Source: Epiperipatus broadwayi
Taxonomy: Eukaryota > Onychophora > Udeonychophora > Euonychophora > Peripatidae
Direction: 5' to 3'
Assembly (NCBI GenBank): GCA_028023455.1
Contig: JAQFVV010012395.1
Span: 10,166,154-10,230,153 of the forward strand
Length of the DNA: 64,000 nt
The translations under genes were made by a program, and so were the position numbers. Position 1 is the stretch's first letter, and every line of letters begins with the position of its first letter. Positions 47,401 to 60,410 of this stretch are shown piece after piece. The notes under the pieces are model-generated. The model was not told where the DNA came from, ran no database searches, and saw nothing but the letters and a program-made list of their open reading frames with translations.

Positions 47401-47690
47401 CATCATTAAAATTGACAACATTATTTAGGAAAACTGATATAACTATCCCAAATCTCCTCAAACTCTTTACCAAAGGTCTCTTTCCCAGCATATGAGCCTC
47501 CACCTTTGCACTATATGTGCTGTGATGCGCAAGGTGCATTTTTGTCTGTGATTACAATACTATATATACAGCACCAAAACACAGTATTAAACAAATTGAT
47601 CTGAAGCAACTAAGAATCAGAAGTAAAAAAATTGCAGCATCAGATAATTTTGCTGCCACCTGGGCACACATGAAGCAAAGATAGTTTTTC
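44480..47690 (+). pseudogene. old copy of the 9.7-kb LINE family
   Basis: Fragments collinear with ORF2 of the first LINE: the APE start SIRGLNSKA near 44540, RT pieces AFLKTQNIPSLYLRLISMWP and IKILESAIKDKIEPYLLPHF (45912-46035), VQLDISSAFDALPTDILLQT (46155-46215), SIPQGSPLSAL (46330-46362), a FLGFP segment near 46640, LNLNALPTA near 47270 and a CSLCHRE zinc-type motif near 47335. Many stops and frameshifts. The catalytic Y-DD is reduced to a YMDD-like remnant near 46465. The 3' end near 47690 still matches the AA...TWAHMKQ tail. Confidence 0.8.
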
Positions 47691-48861
47691 AGCCTTTCAA
47701 TTTAATTACGAACTGCTTGTGCTTAATAAATAATATTTACATACGTTATTGTCAATTCATAAGATCTGTAAAGTTACTTCATAGTAAATTGAAAGATTTC
47801 ACGTTGTTGATTTATAAATAATATGCAGTGAGTTAAATGTGAAGATGATTAAAGCTTCATGCTCTTAAGTCAAAATGCTTCAGACTGGCTTATATATATA
47901 GAAATTTAAATAGAAAGAAAGGTGGAACACCTTTTTCTTATAAATCTCTGTCTTGTGTGTTGCAACTTAAGAGCTCTCTATACAGTTATCATTACATCTG
48001 ATTGGCTGTCATATAAGCATTCTAAAAGTGCACGCGAGAGGTTTTCAGCCTTTAAATTTAATTACAAATCATTTAATATATGAGATTTAAAGAGAAAAGT
48101 TAGTGGGGATAAGGGATACACATCTTTTATTAGTATTTTTTTTTTTAAGTGGTGTCATTTCAATATAAATGATTTTAAGAAATACAAACCTATTTACCTA
48201 TATAATTATGATAGGTTTAAGTAAAAATTACAATAGAGAGAAATTCAATCTTAGTATTTTATATTGCATTGGTCCTTTAAAAGACGAGTTTGTTGTTTTC
48301 TACACTGAAATAAAAGTAAAATTATTTATTTATTATAAAATAATGATATATTGGGTTATTAAGTGGAATGAATAATATTTCAGGAATAAATATTATTATT
48401 AAAATATATTAGTTTGAAGTAATTAAAAAGTTAATCTATTTTAAATTTCAATTTAAAATTGTTTAAACTTTAGCGGTTTTAAAATATGCATTAATTTTAT
48501 TTATTATGATTGAATTGACAGCAAATTAATTATTTAAAAACTGTTAGTCAATTTTCAAGTTAATGATCAATAGAATGTAATTGATTGGGTTTGTTATGTC
48601 ATGCTGTCTAGACTTATGAAAAAAAAAAAAAAGCAGACGAGAGAGTAGAAAAGAAAAAGGAGAAAGTGAACTGTTGTTTCACTTTAAAAGTTTGTAAAAA
48701 TTGTAAATAATTTAACCTATTTTATTTTATAAACAGTAAAAATAAGAAAATTAATTATGTTAAAAGGAATACAATATTTTAATAGTAATTTAAAAATGTT
48801 TGAGTAAGACTAAATTTCTTCGTTGACGATAGATACTATTACAGTTTGAAATTTCAATTCA

Positions 48862-48970
48862 CAATTTTATTTATTTATTTATTTTTAATCTGTCAAAGCG
48901 TCGGTCGGGAAGCGAACCCCGGAACAACTGCTTGTAAGGCAGCTGTGCTAACCACTCGACCACCAACGAT
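48862..48970 (-). repeat. tRNA-derived SINE, copy 4
   Basis: Minus strand: GGTGGTCGAGTGGTTAGC A box, GGGGTTCGCTTCC B-box region, CGACGCTTTGACAG tail. Flanks share AATTCACA as a short target-site duplication. The A-box of this copy is closest to a tRNA of the Leu/Ser type. Confidence 0.85.
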
Positions 48971-49899
48971 TGACTGAATTCACACATTTAAAATGCTATT
49001 GAAGCAAAAAGTGCAAGAATATATTTATTGTTATTAGTGATGGTGAAACCTGGAAGAATAAGGAGTGTCAACTTCATTTAATTAAAAGGTGTAAATACAG
49101 TCACGTAAGGAAATACTTTCTGTTCATCTCTGCTTTGTTAACTAATTTAATTAATAACTTAATTATGAAGAGGAGTAAAACAAAAATACAAAGTGATAAC
49201 TTTTATAAAATAATTAAAGTAGTTCACAGAACTTTAAAATAGCTTAATAATGGAAACTAGAAGTTAAAAGAAACTAGTTACTTTTTTTTTTTTTTTAAAT
49301 TAAAGTAACTTGTATTATTCAAATTAACTTTATAGAACTATAAAGAAGAATAAACATGTGTAGTATATTTTATAATGAAAAAAAAAATTGATTGAATGAA
49401 TAGGATAATAAATATTTATTATATATTATTTTAAAATTATTATTATTTTTTTGATAAAAGTTTTTCATGAGAAATAACGTTTTGCTTAACAAATAATATT
49501 TTTCTATTGCATAAAAAAATATCAAACAAATAAAATTTTAGCAAGAAAAGCTATTAATTTCGATTATGCCAAATATTGATAAAAGAGTATACTGTCAGAA
49601 TAGACTTAAGTGAATTTATTTATGTTTATCTTCAAAAAAAAGTAATTCTTAAATAAAATATAAAGAAGTGTAACTGAGACTGCCTAGTAAAGTGTAATAG
49701 TGAAGAGATTAATATTCACTTATGTTTTGAATTAGTTATTTAACTACAGTTTTATTAAACTTTTATAATATTTATGAATATTTAATAGTAGAACCTTTTT
49801 AGATCTGAAAGCTTAAACAAAGATGCATCGAAATTTTAATGAGTTTTATCAATTTGTTGTTATTAGTGATCGTAATGTTTATACAGGATTCTGGTACTT

Positions 49900-50280
49900 G
49901 AAACACAAAACATCGCATGATCATCATCTCATGTTAGCACATAACTGTTAGTAAACTGGCAAAACTCTCCATATAGTAGTGCCACCTTGTGCTAACCAGA
50001 GTAATCAATGGATGCCAGAAGGCTTGTGCATTTCTGGCTTGTGGCCTTCATCAGTGAGGAGCCTTGGATCTGAGAGCACTGCACCTTAGGTGCAGGCCAC
50101 AAGCCAGAAACTAGTCTGGGGATATTTGATGAGTAGCCACAAGCCAAAAACTAGTCTGGGGATATTGGATGAGTAGGCACTAGATAGGGATTTTATGCAC
50201 AAGCCTTCTTGCATCAATTGATTGCTCTGGTTAGCACAAGGTGGCACTACTATATGGAGAGTTTTTGCCTGTTATCCTGG
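49900..50280. repeat. FB1 fold-back repeat, full palindrome
   Basis: The left arm from about 49960 (CAAAACTCTCCATATAGTAG, TAATCAATGGATGCCAGAAG) mirrors the right arm ending near 50265. The centre holds partial duplications of AAGCCAGAAACTAGTCTGGG. No coding sequence. Confidence 0.75.
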
Positions 50281-50639
50281 TACTTGCTAACCAATCAAGA
50301 AGATAAGATTAATAACTTGCAAGGAAGTGTTAATCATCATGTTGAAGTCTATAATGATGCAAAGCAAGGAAGAAGAATGAGGGGAAAAAATAACAATATT
50401 TTCTTTTCTTTGGTTATTGTCTTCAAATATAAATGTAAATGTAATATTAGATATTAAACTTAATATTAAGGTAATAATATTAGATGTATTTGAATTGGAT
50501 ATTTTGATATATTAATATATTTTATGTTTTTAATGTTTATTTTTAAATTGATGATCCCAAGAAGTATACTTAAGAAGTTAATATAGTATACAGAATGTGG
50601 AAAAAGAGAGAGTATGGGTAAAACAACCCTTTGTTTCTA

Positions 50640-50975
50640 AACAAGGCAAAACTCTCCATACAGTAGTGCCACCCTGTGCCAACCAGAGTAATCACTGGAT
50701 GGCAGAAGGCTTGTGCATAAAATCCCTATCTAGTGCTTACTCATCCTATCCCCAGACTAGTTTCTGGCTTGTGCCTTAGTCAGGTGAGGAGCCAGAAACT
50801 AGTTTGGGGATATTGGATGAGTAGGCACTAGATAGGGATTTTATGCTCAAGCCTTCTGGATTGATTACTCTGGTTGGCACAGGGTAACACTACTGTATGA
50901 AGAGTTTTGCCTTGTTTAATAACAATTATGTGCTAGTATAAGAGATAGTGATCATGTGATGTTTAGTGGTTTAAC
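50640..50975. repeat. FB1 fold-back repeat, full palindrome
   Basis: Left arm 50642-50770 and right arm 50785-50920 are inverted copies (CAAGGCAAAACTCTCCATAC / GTATGAAGAGTTTTGCCTTG). It ends with the ATCATGTGATGTTTA block that closes other family members. 50980-52510 shows nothing recognisable. Confidence 0.75.
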
Positions 50976-52521
50976 TTTATGTTTCTGTTATAAAATAAGA
51001 TTATTTAAATTAATTTATTAGATGTTTTTAAATATAAAAATATTTAATAGATAGATTGATGTTATAACAATCAATCAAGAGATGGGATTCATGGTAATAA
51101 AGAAATATCTATGCTATTTGAATCTCAAATGGAAATATGAAGAGGTGCAAGGGAATGAATGATAAAAGTAACAAAGTTTTGTGTGATAAAAAAAGTATAA
51201 TGTTGACATTTGTCAAAATACATGTTTGTTTTGTAATATAATTGTTAAATTTGTAGAAGAATACCTGATGGGAAGATGAGATTGTAAAATTAGTTGTGTG
51301 GTAGATTATAGTCATTTATGCTAAAAATATACTGTATAGTAGGATAAGTTATAATTCCAGGATAGGTTGGAATACCCTGCTGAAGAACTGATTGAAATAA
51401 CAATAATGGATTGATCTTTGTGACACCCATATTTGTACTTTTGGTACAAAGAGATGAATGTCCACAAAGCATGGATGTTAATTTCCATAAGAGCTTAATG
51501 GAGAAGCTTGGATATTGGAGTAGAATAATTAAGATAAAAATGCCTACTTGTCAAGAAAAAGGAGACCCCCATTTCGGTATTTAGAGATAATATTTCATCA
51601 AAATCAGTTTCTTATCTACAGAATTCTTTTAGATAGTAAATGAAAGTATATAATAAGCATCGTATGAAGACTAGTTATTTTTTTAAGAAATATTATAGTT
51701 TCCTTTCTAAATGGTAGAGGACTGTTTTAGAAGAACAAGAATAAATGCAAAACAAATATTATTCTATTTAAATAATATCTGAATGATTCAATGCTAAAAG
51801 ATAAAAATAAGATCATTGATGAGAATGAAAAGTGATAAAGAATGAATAGAATGAATGATCATCTATTCATAAGGAATCTTGATTCAATTAATTATTTCAA
51901 CATGCTATTAATCTTATATTGGAAAAAATAACAATTTAAACCAGAATTTTATATGTAAATTTTATTGATAGAGTTTATGTGGATTTAAAAATATGAAATG
52001 TAATAAAGTATTGTGTTTTTATATAAATAATGTAAAAGGTATTGTATAATTAAATGGTAGAGGACTAAAAACTACTCGTGGATGATACAATTATATACAT
52101 GTTGAGAATAATACATTTCATTCTTAAGGAATAGAATACTTACATAACATGAATATTAAATTTAAAAGAAGTATATGTAGTTAATGTATTTATTTTCTCA
52201 ATGTAAATAATTATACAGATATTTTAATAATTTTATATGTATTTTATATTTTAATTATATTATAGAATATTTAATAATTTGTTATTTATTGTTATTGTTG
52301 TTCAAATAAATAAATTTTTTAATACAAATTTTAGACTAGTGGCTTTATTTCTACTCAGAATTATTTTTATCACAAAATCATATCAAAGCACATAAATTAT
52401 ATAAAATGATTATAATTAAAAATCTAATTATGGAACAATTTATGCATAATAGGCTATAAAGAATGAGAACTTAATAAATTAATATCTCATTATTTGAAAT
52501 TATAATTATCTAAGAATTGCT

Positions 52522-52617
52522 TTTTTTTTTCATATGTCAAATGCGTTAACCAGGAAGCGAACCCGAGCCAGTTGCTTGGAAGGCAGCTATGCTAACCACT
52601 AGGCCACCAATGCCTGA
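52522..52617 (-). repeat. tRNA-derived SINE, copy 5
   Basis: Minus strand: GGTGGCCTAGTGGTTAGC A box, GGGTTCGCTTCC B box, tail ACATATG plus A run. Target-site duplication CTAAGAATTGCT at 52510-52521 and 52618-52629. Confidence 0.9.
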
Positions 52618-53559
52618 CTAAGAATTGCTATTAATAATCATTTCCATAGAGCATTAACTGAAAATGATAATATCTTAAGTCACATTATTATTACTTTAAA
52701 ATCAATTTAAATTAATTCTTAGAATAAATTTAAAATGTTATATTAGTTTAAAAGATGGATTATTAATAGAATATATTATAAGGTTTATATATATATTTTT
52801 AGATATAATTTAAAAGAGTAGATGCTAATCAGACTAATGTATTGAAGTGAATGAAATGGGGAGGATATTATAGTTGTATTGTAAAGCTTTTAATTAGTAA
52901 ATTATTATTCTGTTTTATAATTAATATATATAATAAAGATATTTGATATTTAAGTATAATTAAATCATTTATACTGAAATAAGATAGTAAATAATAAATG
53001 TTAATTTATTATATTATGATTATTACAGTTATGCTAATTTTAAGAAGAAAATTTAGTTCAAGTTTATAACGTTAGGTGTGATTATTATTGAGATGATTGG
53101 ATCTTAGTAAAATCCCTCCTATTATCCAATTATCTTTTTGTTAGTAATTGTTATTATATTATAAGAGAGTAATTGTTATCCTTGAGATACCCATAAGGTA
53201 GCAGTAATTATTATTGTATGCATTTGATTACATTATTTTTTATATAGTTTATTAAATAAGTGAAGGGTAGAATAATCATTATTTTTATTGAAAGATTATG
53301 TTAGTCATTGTCTGTTGTAGAGATTTCCTAATGATTATACTAGGATAATGGTTAGAAAATTTCTACAATAACAATGCCATTGGGGGGCATATTTGATATG
53401 CCTTTCAATGTTAAAACCATTATATTGTGACCGTCTCTTAAGTCTATATGTTTCTAGTTAATTATTAAGGCTCATAAAGTGGCATTACTATATGTTTTAT
53501 AGTGTGACGTTTGAGCTGAGCTAAGAATACTATTGGAGCAGAAGGTTACAATATATAAT

Positions 53560-55850
53560 AACAATAAAAATAATAAATATAATAGAAATTAATTATTGTA
53601 TACAGTCTTTCAATCTACAGAAGTACTTTTTGAATATTTGGAGGTATTTGAAAGCAATTGAACATTTAATGCTTGGGAGGAATATAAAATTGTTTGTAAA
53701 AATGGATTTAAATTATTTGAACTTAAATTATATAATAAATTTAAAAAGAAAATTGAATTTTTATTTAATAAGCAGTATCCACAATCTTATAATGATATGA
53801 TTTGTTTTTAATTTGTCAAATAAAAAGATAGGTTTGATTCAGAAATACATTTTATGTCAGCAGTTTTTGGGATGATTATAATTTGGAATTAATTGCAGCT
53901 GCTCAAAATTCATTTGAAATGATTCCTGGTGATAATCATATTACTGATAAAATTATTAAGAAAATTAATTGTCATAAATTTAATATGATTCCATATAAAA
54001 ATTCATGAGAACTGCTATTTTGGAATTTAAACAGAAGCAGAAAAATGATAATATGATTTGCTTGAAAGAAGATAAAGTGTTGTGATTGTGTTTAATGACA
54101 AAATGTCAGTATATTGAGAAAGTTAAAGTGCAAATGAATAAACTTGGTTTCTTTTTGATTGAAGAATATAATATGGATGGTCAGAAAATAAAATTTATTA
54201 ACAATATTTTAAAAAAAGCTAAGAATAAAACTTTAAGTAATAATGTGTATTGTAAGATAATATCCTTCTTGTACTATACGTTCTCGTATTTTTGCAAATA
54301 TAAAATTACATAAAGAAGGTAATCCTTTGTGAATTATGATTGATTTTTGTTGTTCATTTATATATCAAACTTCTAAATATATTGGTAAGCTGTTACAAGA
54401 GTTTTTAGGATTTGGGGGAAATACTATTGCTTCAGCTTTTGATTTTGTAGATAGAATTAAAAATATAGTAATTAATTAGAGTAATATTATTGCTTCATTA
54501 GATGCAATAGAAATATATGTTTCTATTGATAGAATGAATTCCAATAAAATAATTGAACATGCATTAAAAAATAAAGGTGTTTGCAAATATATGATACAAT
54601 TTATTATTAATTCTTTAAAAAATTTTGATGATAACATTGTTGCTTCTTTTGAAGATGGATATTATAAAATGTCTAAAAACTAGCCTATGAATCTGCCTGT
54701 TGTTGCATAAGTTTGCAATTTTGTTTTGTCTACATATGAGAGTAGTATTTTAGATATGTGTATTTTTAAAGATATTCATATTTACAAAAGGTATGTGGAT
54801 GATGTTTTTGTTTGTGGAAATACCAATACTATAAATTTGCTTGTAGAGGAGTTAAATAATTTGAATGGCTTGAAATGGACTATTGAAAAGAAACAGGACA
54901 AAAGTATTAAGTATTTGGATTTAATTATTACAAGAGATAATAGTATGTTAAGTTATAAATTAATAATCAAACCATTGCAAAAAGGGGATATATAAATTGT
55001 AAATCAAAAGTACTAATTATGCATAAGATGGCAAGTTTTAGATCTTTTTTGTTTCATAATGAAAAAAATGTCGTTACCAGTGTGATAAATTAAAAAATAT
55101 TGAGATATTTGCCAAGGAATTGCTTGAAGTTGGTTATAAGATTGAATAGATTAACAATACTTTATGTCAATTTAAAAAGAGTTATAATGATTTAAAGGAG
55201 TTGAAGATTGATAATAAAAAATGGATATCTATTCCATATATTTCAAATGCTCAAGTGAAATTTTTTAAGGATATATATAAGTATGTGTTTAATGTTTCAT
55301 TTTATGTTACAAATAATGTTAATAAGTTAGTGAATAATTCTAAAAATGTCATACCTGTCAAGCAGAAAAGTAATGTTTTCAAATTTTTATGGATGTATGT
55401 TATCATATATAGATGAATCGAGGTGCAGTATTGAAAAAGATTAAAGGAGCATGAAAATTATACAAGCATGTGAAAAGTAAAAATAATAATGATTTAATGA
55501 CTGCTTCAGTTTTCTTGAATCATGAAAGGATATGTAAATATAAATTTAAGTTTGATATTGAAACTGTTAAGATTCTTCATATAGAGAGAAACCACAATAA
55601 AAGAAAAAAAAATTTAAAGGCAATTTTAATAAATAGAAATAAAATGAATATAATTAATAGACAAGCTAATGTTAAAATTCGGGATGTATGGGATTTGAAT
55701 TGATGACATTTGCTTCTATTATGTTTTTTTTTTAATTAACAACAGTTGAGGAGGGTTAGAGAATTATCCAAAAGTATTTGTGTGGATTGAAAGACTGTAT
55801 ATAATAGTTAATTACCATTATATTTATTATTTTTATTATTATTACAATAG
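53560..55850 (+). mobile_element. decayed Penelope-like element with RT and GIY-YIG tail
   Basis: The ends 53560-53625 and 55783-55850 are inverted copies of each other (ACAATAAAAATAATAAATAT / CAGTCTTTCAATC motifs), flanking about 2.1 kb of decayed coding sequence for a PLE reverse transcriptase and the end of a GIY-YIG domain. A Ty3-type LTR element begins immediately downstream at 55889. The C-terminal coding part is closely related to the two copies at 61.6-62.2 kb, so these form one subfamily. Confidence 0.75.
53640..55703 (+). pseudogene. PLE reverse transcriptase / GIY-YIG protein
   Basis: Coding-like segments occur in order with stops between them: an N-terminal region around 54086-54313; an RT segment IIASLDAIEIYVSIDRM near 54485 (the FDVKSLYTNIP-type motif); PMNLPVV near 54686 where the QG.PMGS motif should be; a palm with KRYVDDVFV at 54787-54813, the catalytic YVDD; and KWTIEKKQDKSIKYLDLII after it. 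The tail 55470-55703 reads HERICKYKFKFDIETVKILH to INRQANVKIRDVWDLN, the C-terminal GIY-YIG part; the GIY and YIG strands are gone. Multiple nonsense mutations make it inactive. Confidence 0.75.
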
Positions 55851-55888
55851 TTTTTAATTAATGGACATTTTATTTGTATTATATATGA

Positions 55889-56767
55889 TGTGTCCTCAAC
55901 TATGACTGTGTAACCAGCAAACAAATATACAATAAACTCGACAGATAATAGCATATATATATTTAGCAATATCACTTTATTAACAATTAAGAAAAAAATT
56001 ACTATATGGATCTTTAACATAAATATAAAGTCTGCATTTGAGTGAGTCTAATTCACAGGTTAACTACTGAATAGCAAATAATGTTTATACAGTTTAGGTA
56101 AGCTATTATTCACTTTACCTTTACTACAGTCTATCGTCTTTATAACACAACCTTGTAAGAGCCTCTTGAAGTGTTCAAAATAATAATAAGACTGTACTAG
56201 TTAGCTTAATGACCTACAGGAGCTGAGATCCTGGGAATAAAGTTCTCCGATGATGGTCTGCTGCTCTACAACTCGTGGAACAGTGACAGTAGCAACAATC
56301 ACCGAAAGAGTATGTCCAGTCCTTTTTTCCTATCAATTTATAACCTCTTTTTTCTTTTGTTTCCTTATCCTTTTCTGGAGGTATTTTTGACTTTGACTTT
56401 AATTAGTTCACTTAATCAATTTACATATTATTTGAAGTTTGTTATTGTACAATGGAATTCATCTTAGCTATTAATTACACATATAATTAATTACTCTCTT
56501 AGGATTTATTTCCATATAAGTTTTTAAGGTCTATAATATTAATTAATCTTAGGAATTTATTTCCATATCTGTAAGGTTTTAGATCTATAATCAATTATTG
56601 TCTTAGAAATTCATTTTCATATAAAGTAATTTATAAGATCTACTCAATTAATTAATATATACATGCATCTATGTTTATTTAAACAATGTTTAATTGAAAC
56701 CATTTTTTTTTCAACAATTTATTTATCAGAATTCCTTAAGTTTAAAATGTTATTTAATATTTTTGCA
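55889..56767 (-). repeat. 3' LTR (879 bp) of the Ty3-type element
   Basis: It matches 58929-59788 along its length; both start TGTGTC on the plus strand, and on the minus strand this copy opens TGCAAAAA. The polypurine tract sits at 56768-56783 on the minus strand. Confidence 0.85.
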
Positions 56768-56799
56768 CTCCTCCTCTTACTCCAGCAAATTGTTTAGGC

Positions 56800-57260
56800 T
56801 TACATATAGTCATTGAATCTGGCCAGTCTTCGTATCTGATGTCTGGGACTGGGTAATCTGGTTGTTAATCCAGTCAGATTCGATGTTGATTCCAGTTCCT
56901 GTTCCTTTCTTCTGGGTTCCCTGTCACAACTTTCTGGTTTTTTCTCATCATCCTCAATCAGTATTCCATGTGGTGTTCATTCAGCTGGGTCTTGTATTTC
57001 TTGATTTTCATGTTTTGGCATGGTCACTGCAATTTGCCAATCTTCTTTGAATCACTGGCAGACATGATTTACATGTCTTCTGTAAGTTGTCCTATTCTAT
57101 ACTTGGATGATTGCTATTGTTTTTGATAACATTTTTATGATTACTCCTTTAACCCATTTCTTTTGGATTATACCTCAAATCCAAACTTTGTTGTCTATTA
57201 TATATATTTTTTCTCTTTTTCGGTCCGTTATTTGCATTTTTCTTTTTTTTCAGCCAGCTA
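56800..57260 (-). pseudogene. integrase C-terminal tail of the Ty3-type element
   Basis: Minus-strand reading, with stops and frame slips, gives KVWI, KKWVKGVIIKMLS, NRTTYRRHVNHV, FKEDWQIAVTMPKHENQEI and finally RFNDYM followed by a TAA at 56802-56800. The W-G-x(n)-Y-RRHV pattern (usually RRHVDQ) is the signature of the Ty3/Gypsy integrase C-terminal domain and the short tail that ends Pol. It lies directly next to protease/RT-start sequence, so the intervening pol is deleted. Confidence 0.7.
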
Positions 57261-57619
57261 CATGTATTTTACTAATAATTTCTTCTTCTTGTATGGATTT
57301 TACTCTTAGTTTATAAGTTTCTATTTCTTTTTTTAAAACTGTAATCTCTTTTTGAAATTTATTCAATTCTTCTCTGTAGCTATCTATCTTTTTGTGTCCA
57401 ATACAGGTGGCTTGTTACATGGTTCACCCTTCACAGAGTTACAATGCCTTTTGTTGACACTATCTGTCATTTCTATAGCTTTTTGAATAAAGGGAAATTT
57501 ACTAGTTTTATAGATGAATGGTTGTGCATTTTCTTGCAACTCTTTATTAAAGAAATCTGGCTTTTTGTATGCAATTTCTCGATGAAGAAGATTTTTTTTA
57601 ATAATTTTAATTTGGATTC

Positions 57620-58716
57620 CTAATTCATGTAACCACTCCCTTCAAGGATGGGCTTAATCTTCCCTTTTACAATGTATAGTGGTAGATTCATTTTTTTACT
57701 GCAATAATTGATGGGTGTTGTCACATGGCCTAATAATCTTAGCACATTTTCATTTACATCAAGGACTCTAATATTCATTTTCTCCAATTTATTTTCCACA
57801 TTATCAGATGACAGAGACATCCAATCTGTTAGTGACATCAGAGAAATACTGACCCACTATCTATCTCCCTCAACAGTTCTTTTCCACAAAGTAATAAGTT
57901 AATCATAAACTGATTTAGACCTTGAGTACCCATGTTTTTAATCATATGGTAACCTCCCCTATTTCTTTGCATAGGTGATTTACTTTTGCTTTTCCAGTTA
58001 CCATCCTGGTTGCAAATACAAGCTAAGTGTCTTTTTTTTCTGCATTTAGAGCATAACTCTTTAAACCAGCTACATTCTTTTGATGTGTAGCCTCTTTTAC
58101 CACAGCAAAAACATATTATTCTAACATTCTTATTTTTTTCAGCTTTCAGCAGCATGGACTTTTCCTGTCTTGTCTTGAACACACCCATTCTAGGGTTTTC
58201 AGCCCTGTTAGTGCTAAAAACCACTATGCCTTTTTTAATGCCATCTCATACTTAATCTCAGGTTTCGTGGGAAATTGTTGTCTGGGCCTATTGTCAGACA
58301 TTTCCCAAAGTAACTGGTTCTTGAGTATTTCATCCATGACTTTACCATATTTACAACCTTTTGTCACTACTGTAAGAGCTGCATTATACTCTTTAATTTT
58401 TTTCACCCTCCAGTGGCTTCCTTCTTTGCAAAGTTAAGTGAGCTATGTGCCATGATGGATAAGGGCTGAAATGATTGCTTAATTTCTCTATTAGATCCTC
58501 ATACTTTACTTTCTCAGTAATAGGTATTTCAAAAAATCTATTTATGACCTCTATCACTTTAATACCAGAGAAACACATAAGTGCAGCTACTTTTCTTTTG
58601 TTATCTTCAATACCATTCAATGTAAAGAAGTTTTATAACTGCACAATATACACTGGCCATTCAGAAGCGTTGCTGATCTTGAATTCAGCTATGCAAGTCT
58701 GTCCAAAAGCACTCAT
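57620..58716 (-). pseudogene. Gag with zinc knuckles plus protease start
   Basis: The likely start is the ATG at 58716-58714 (MSAFGQTCIAEFKISNASEW). One in-frame TAA follows (QL-stop-NFF), then a capsid-like region NGIEDNKRKVAALM to LEGEKN. After a frame change, KKIKEYNAALTVVTK to PEIKYEMALKKA, and after another, two zinc knuckles: CFCCGKRGYTSKEC (Tyr replaces the usual His) and CSKCRKKRHLACIC (intact CX2CX4HX4C). The protease active site appears as LLREIDSGS, a D-S-G triad. A later frame (57838-57620) holds LPLYIVKG, the second half of the protease. Typical of Ty3/Gypsy elements of invertebrates. Confidence 0.8.
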
Positions 58717-58928
58717 GACTGATTAACTGAACAATTAATCTTATTACTAACTTTAATGCCTATAATTCTGTGCTTTTCTCCCTATGTTTGAAAACCTGGC
58801 TGCCAGATTCTTACAAATGGTTAAATTCTTTCCTTTTCCCTAGGTTCAAACAATAACAACTGCCAATAATTTGGCTTTTTAAATTATTCACTTTTTACAG
58901 GTTTGATGTGGCTGCACTAATAATTTTC

Positions 58929-59788
58929 TGTGTCTCCAACTATGACTGGCTAATCAGCAAACAAATATACAATAAACTCAACAGATAACAGCACATATAT
59001 ATTTAGCAATATCATTTTATTAACACTTAAGAAAAAGAATTACTATATGGATCTTTAACATAAATATAAAGTCTGCATTTGAGTGAGCCTAATTCACAGG
59101 TTAATTACTGAATAACAAATAATATTCATACAATTTAGGTAAGATATTAATTCACTTTACCTTCACTACCATCTATCGTCTTTATAGCACAATCTTCTAA
59201 GAGCCTCTTGAGGCATTTAAAATAATAATAAGTTCGAGATGGTCTGTTAGTAGTAGTAGTTGGAATGAAATTCTATGATGATTTGCTGCTCTACAATTTG
59301 TGGAACAGTGACCATAGCAACAATCACAGAGTGTGTCCAGTCCTTTTTTCCTATCAATTTATAACCTCTCTCTTTTTTTGTTTCCTTATCTTTTTCTGGA
59401 GTATTTTTAACTTTGACTCTAATTAGTTCACTTAATCAACTTACGTATTATTTAAAGTTTGTTATTGTATAATGGAATTCATCTTAGCTTTTAATTATAC
59501 ATATACTTAATTACTCTCTTATGAATTTATTCCATATAAGGTAACTTTTTAAGTTCTATAATATTAATTAATCTTAGGAATTTATTTCCATATCTGAAGA
59601 TTTTAGATCTATAATTAATTAGTGTCTTAGGAATTCATTTCCATATAAGGTAATTTATAAGGACTATTCCATAATTTAATGTATACATGTGTCTATGTTT
59701 ATTTAAACTATGTTTAATTGAAACATTTCTTTTCAAAGATTTATTTATCAGCATTTGTAAGTTTAAAATATATTTTGTAATATATACA
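58929..59788 (-). repeat. 5' LTR (860 bp) of the Ty3-type element
   Basis: Diverged copy of the LTR at 55889-56767 (shared blocks include AACTATGACTG, CATTTGAGTGAG, GTGTCCAGTCC). The outer end is set at TATACA, 59788, by alignment with the other copy. The divergence suggests an old insertion. Confidence 0.8.
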
Positions 59789-60410
59789 CTATTAGCTTTA
59801 TTATTTAAGTAATGCATTGTTGTATTGCAGTTTGAAAGTTATAATTGACTATTTGATATTATGCTTTCAGAACCTTATATTCACCTGTTTAATGAGGTAT
59901 ATTTAAATGTCTTTATATTAATAATTTCTCTCTCTGTGGTCAAGTTGCAATCTTTAATGTCTTTATAAACATATTATACCACAAGTAAAGGTGGATTTCC
60001 ACTTTTATTGTTAAAAGGAGGTTGCCTTGACAACAGATTGAGATTGTTGATTGTTATTGATATTGTTTACAATAAATATAAAGAGAGAAAACTATTTTTC
60101 AGTTATTAATAAAGTGTGAAGTTTTGACATAATATAGTTGTCATATAAGTGAAATATTTATGAAATTATAGTTCAGTAGACAAATAAAGTCTTTTTATAA
60201 AGTATGTTCTGCAATATTATTTTACTTTTATTTCATAGATGATACATTATCTCATCTTGCTTAGTTGAATTGTTTCATTTATATACTATATATGTGTATG
60301 TAAATATTATGCATCTGCACACACATATATAATATATTTTAGTTTATGCAAGCCTTTGAATTTTTATATGTGCCATTACAAATATTTTATTTAATTATAA
60401 TATGTTTTAG

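Larger units (their letters stand above)
55889..59788 (-). mobile_element. Ty3/Gypsy-type LTR retrotransposon with a large pol deletion
   Basis: Minus-strand element: 5' LTR at 58929-59788, 3' LTR at 55889-56767, internal 56768-58928. From right to left it encodes Gag with two zinc knuckles, the start of the protease, a trace of the RT N-terminus, and then directly the integrase C-terminal tail. RT palm, RNase H and integrase core are missing, so it lost about 3 kb and depends on a partner. A purine tract AGAGGAGGAG lies directly before the 3' LTR on the minus strand. No convincing target-site duplication. Confidence 0.85.

Noticed and set aside
48900-48970. A possible tRNA gene on the minus strand
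   Set aside because: A- and B-boxes are present, but the A-rich tail, target-site duplication and sister copies show it is a SINE.
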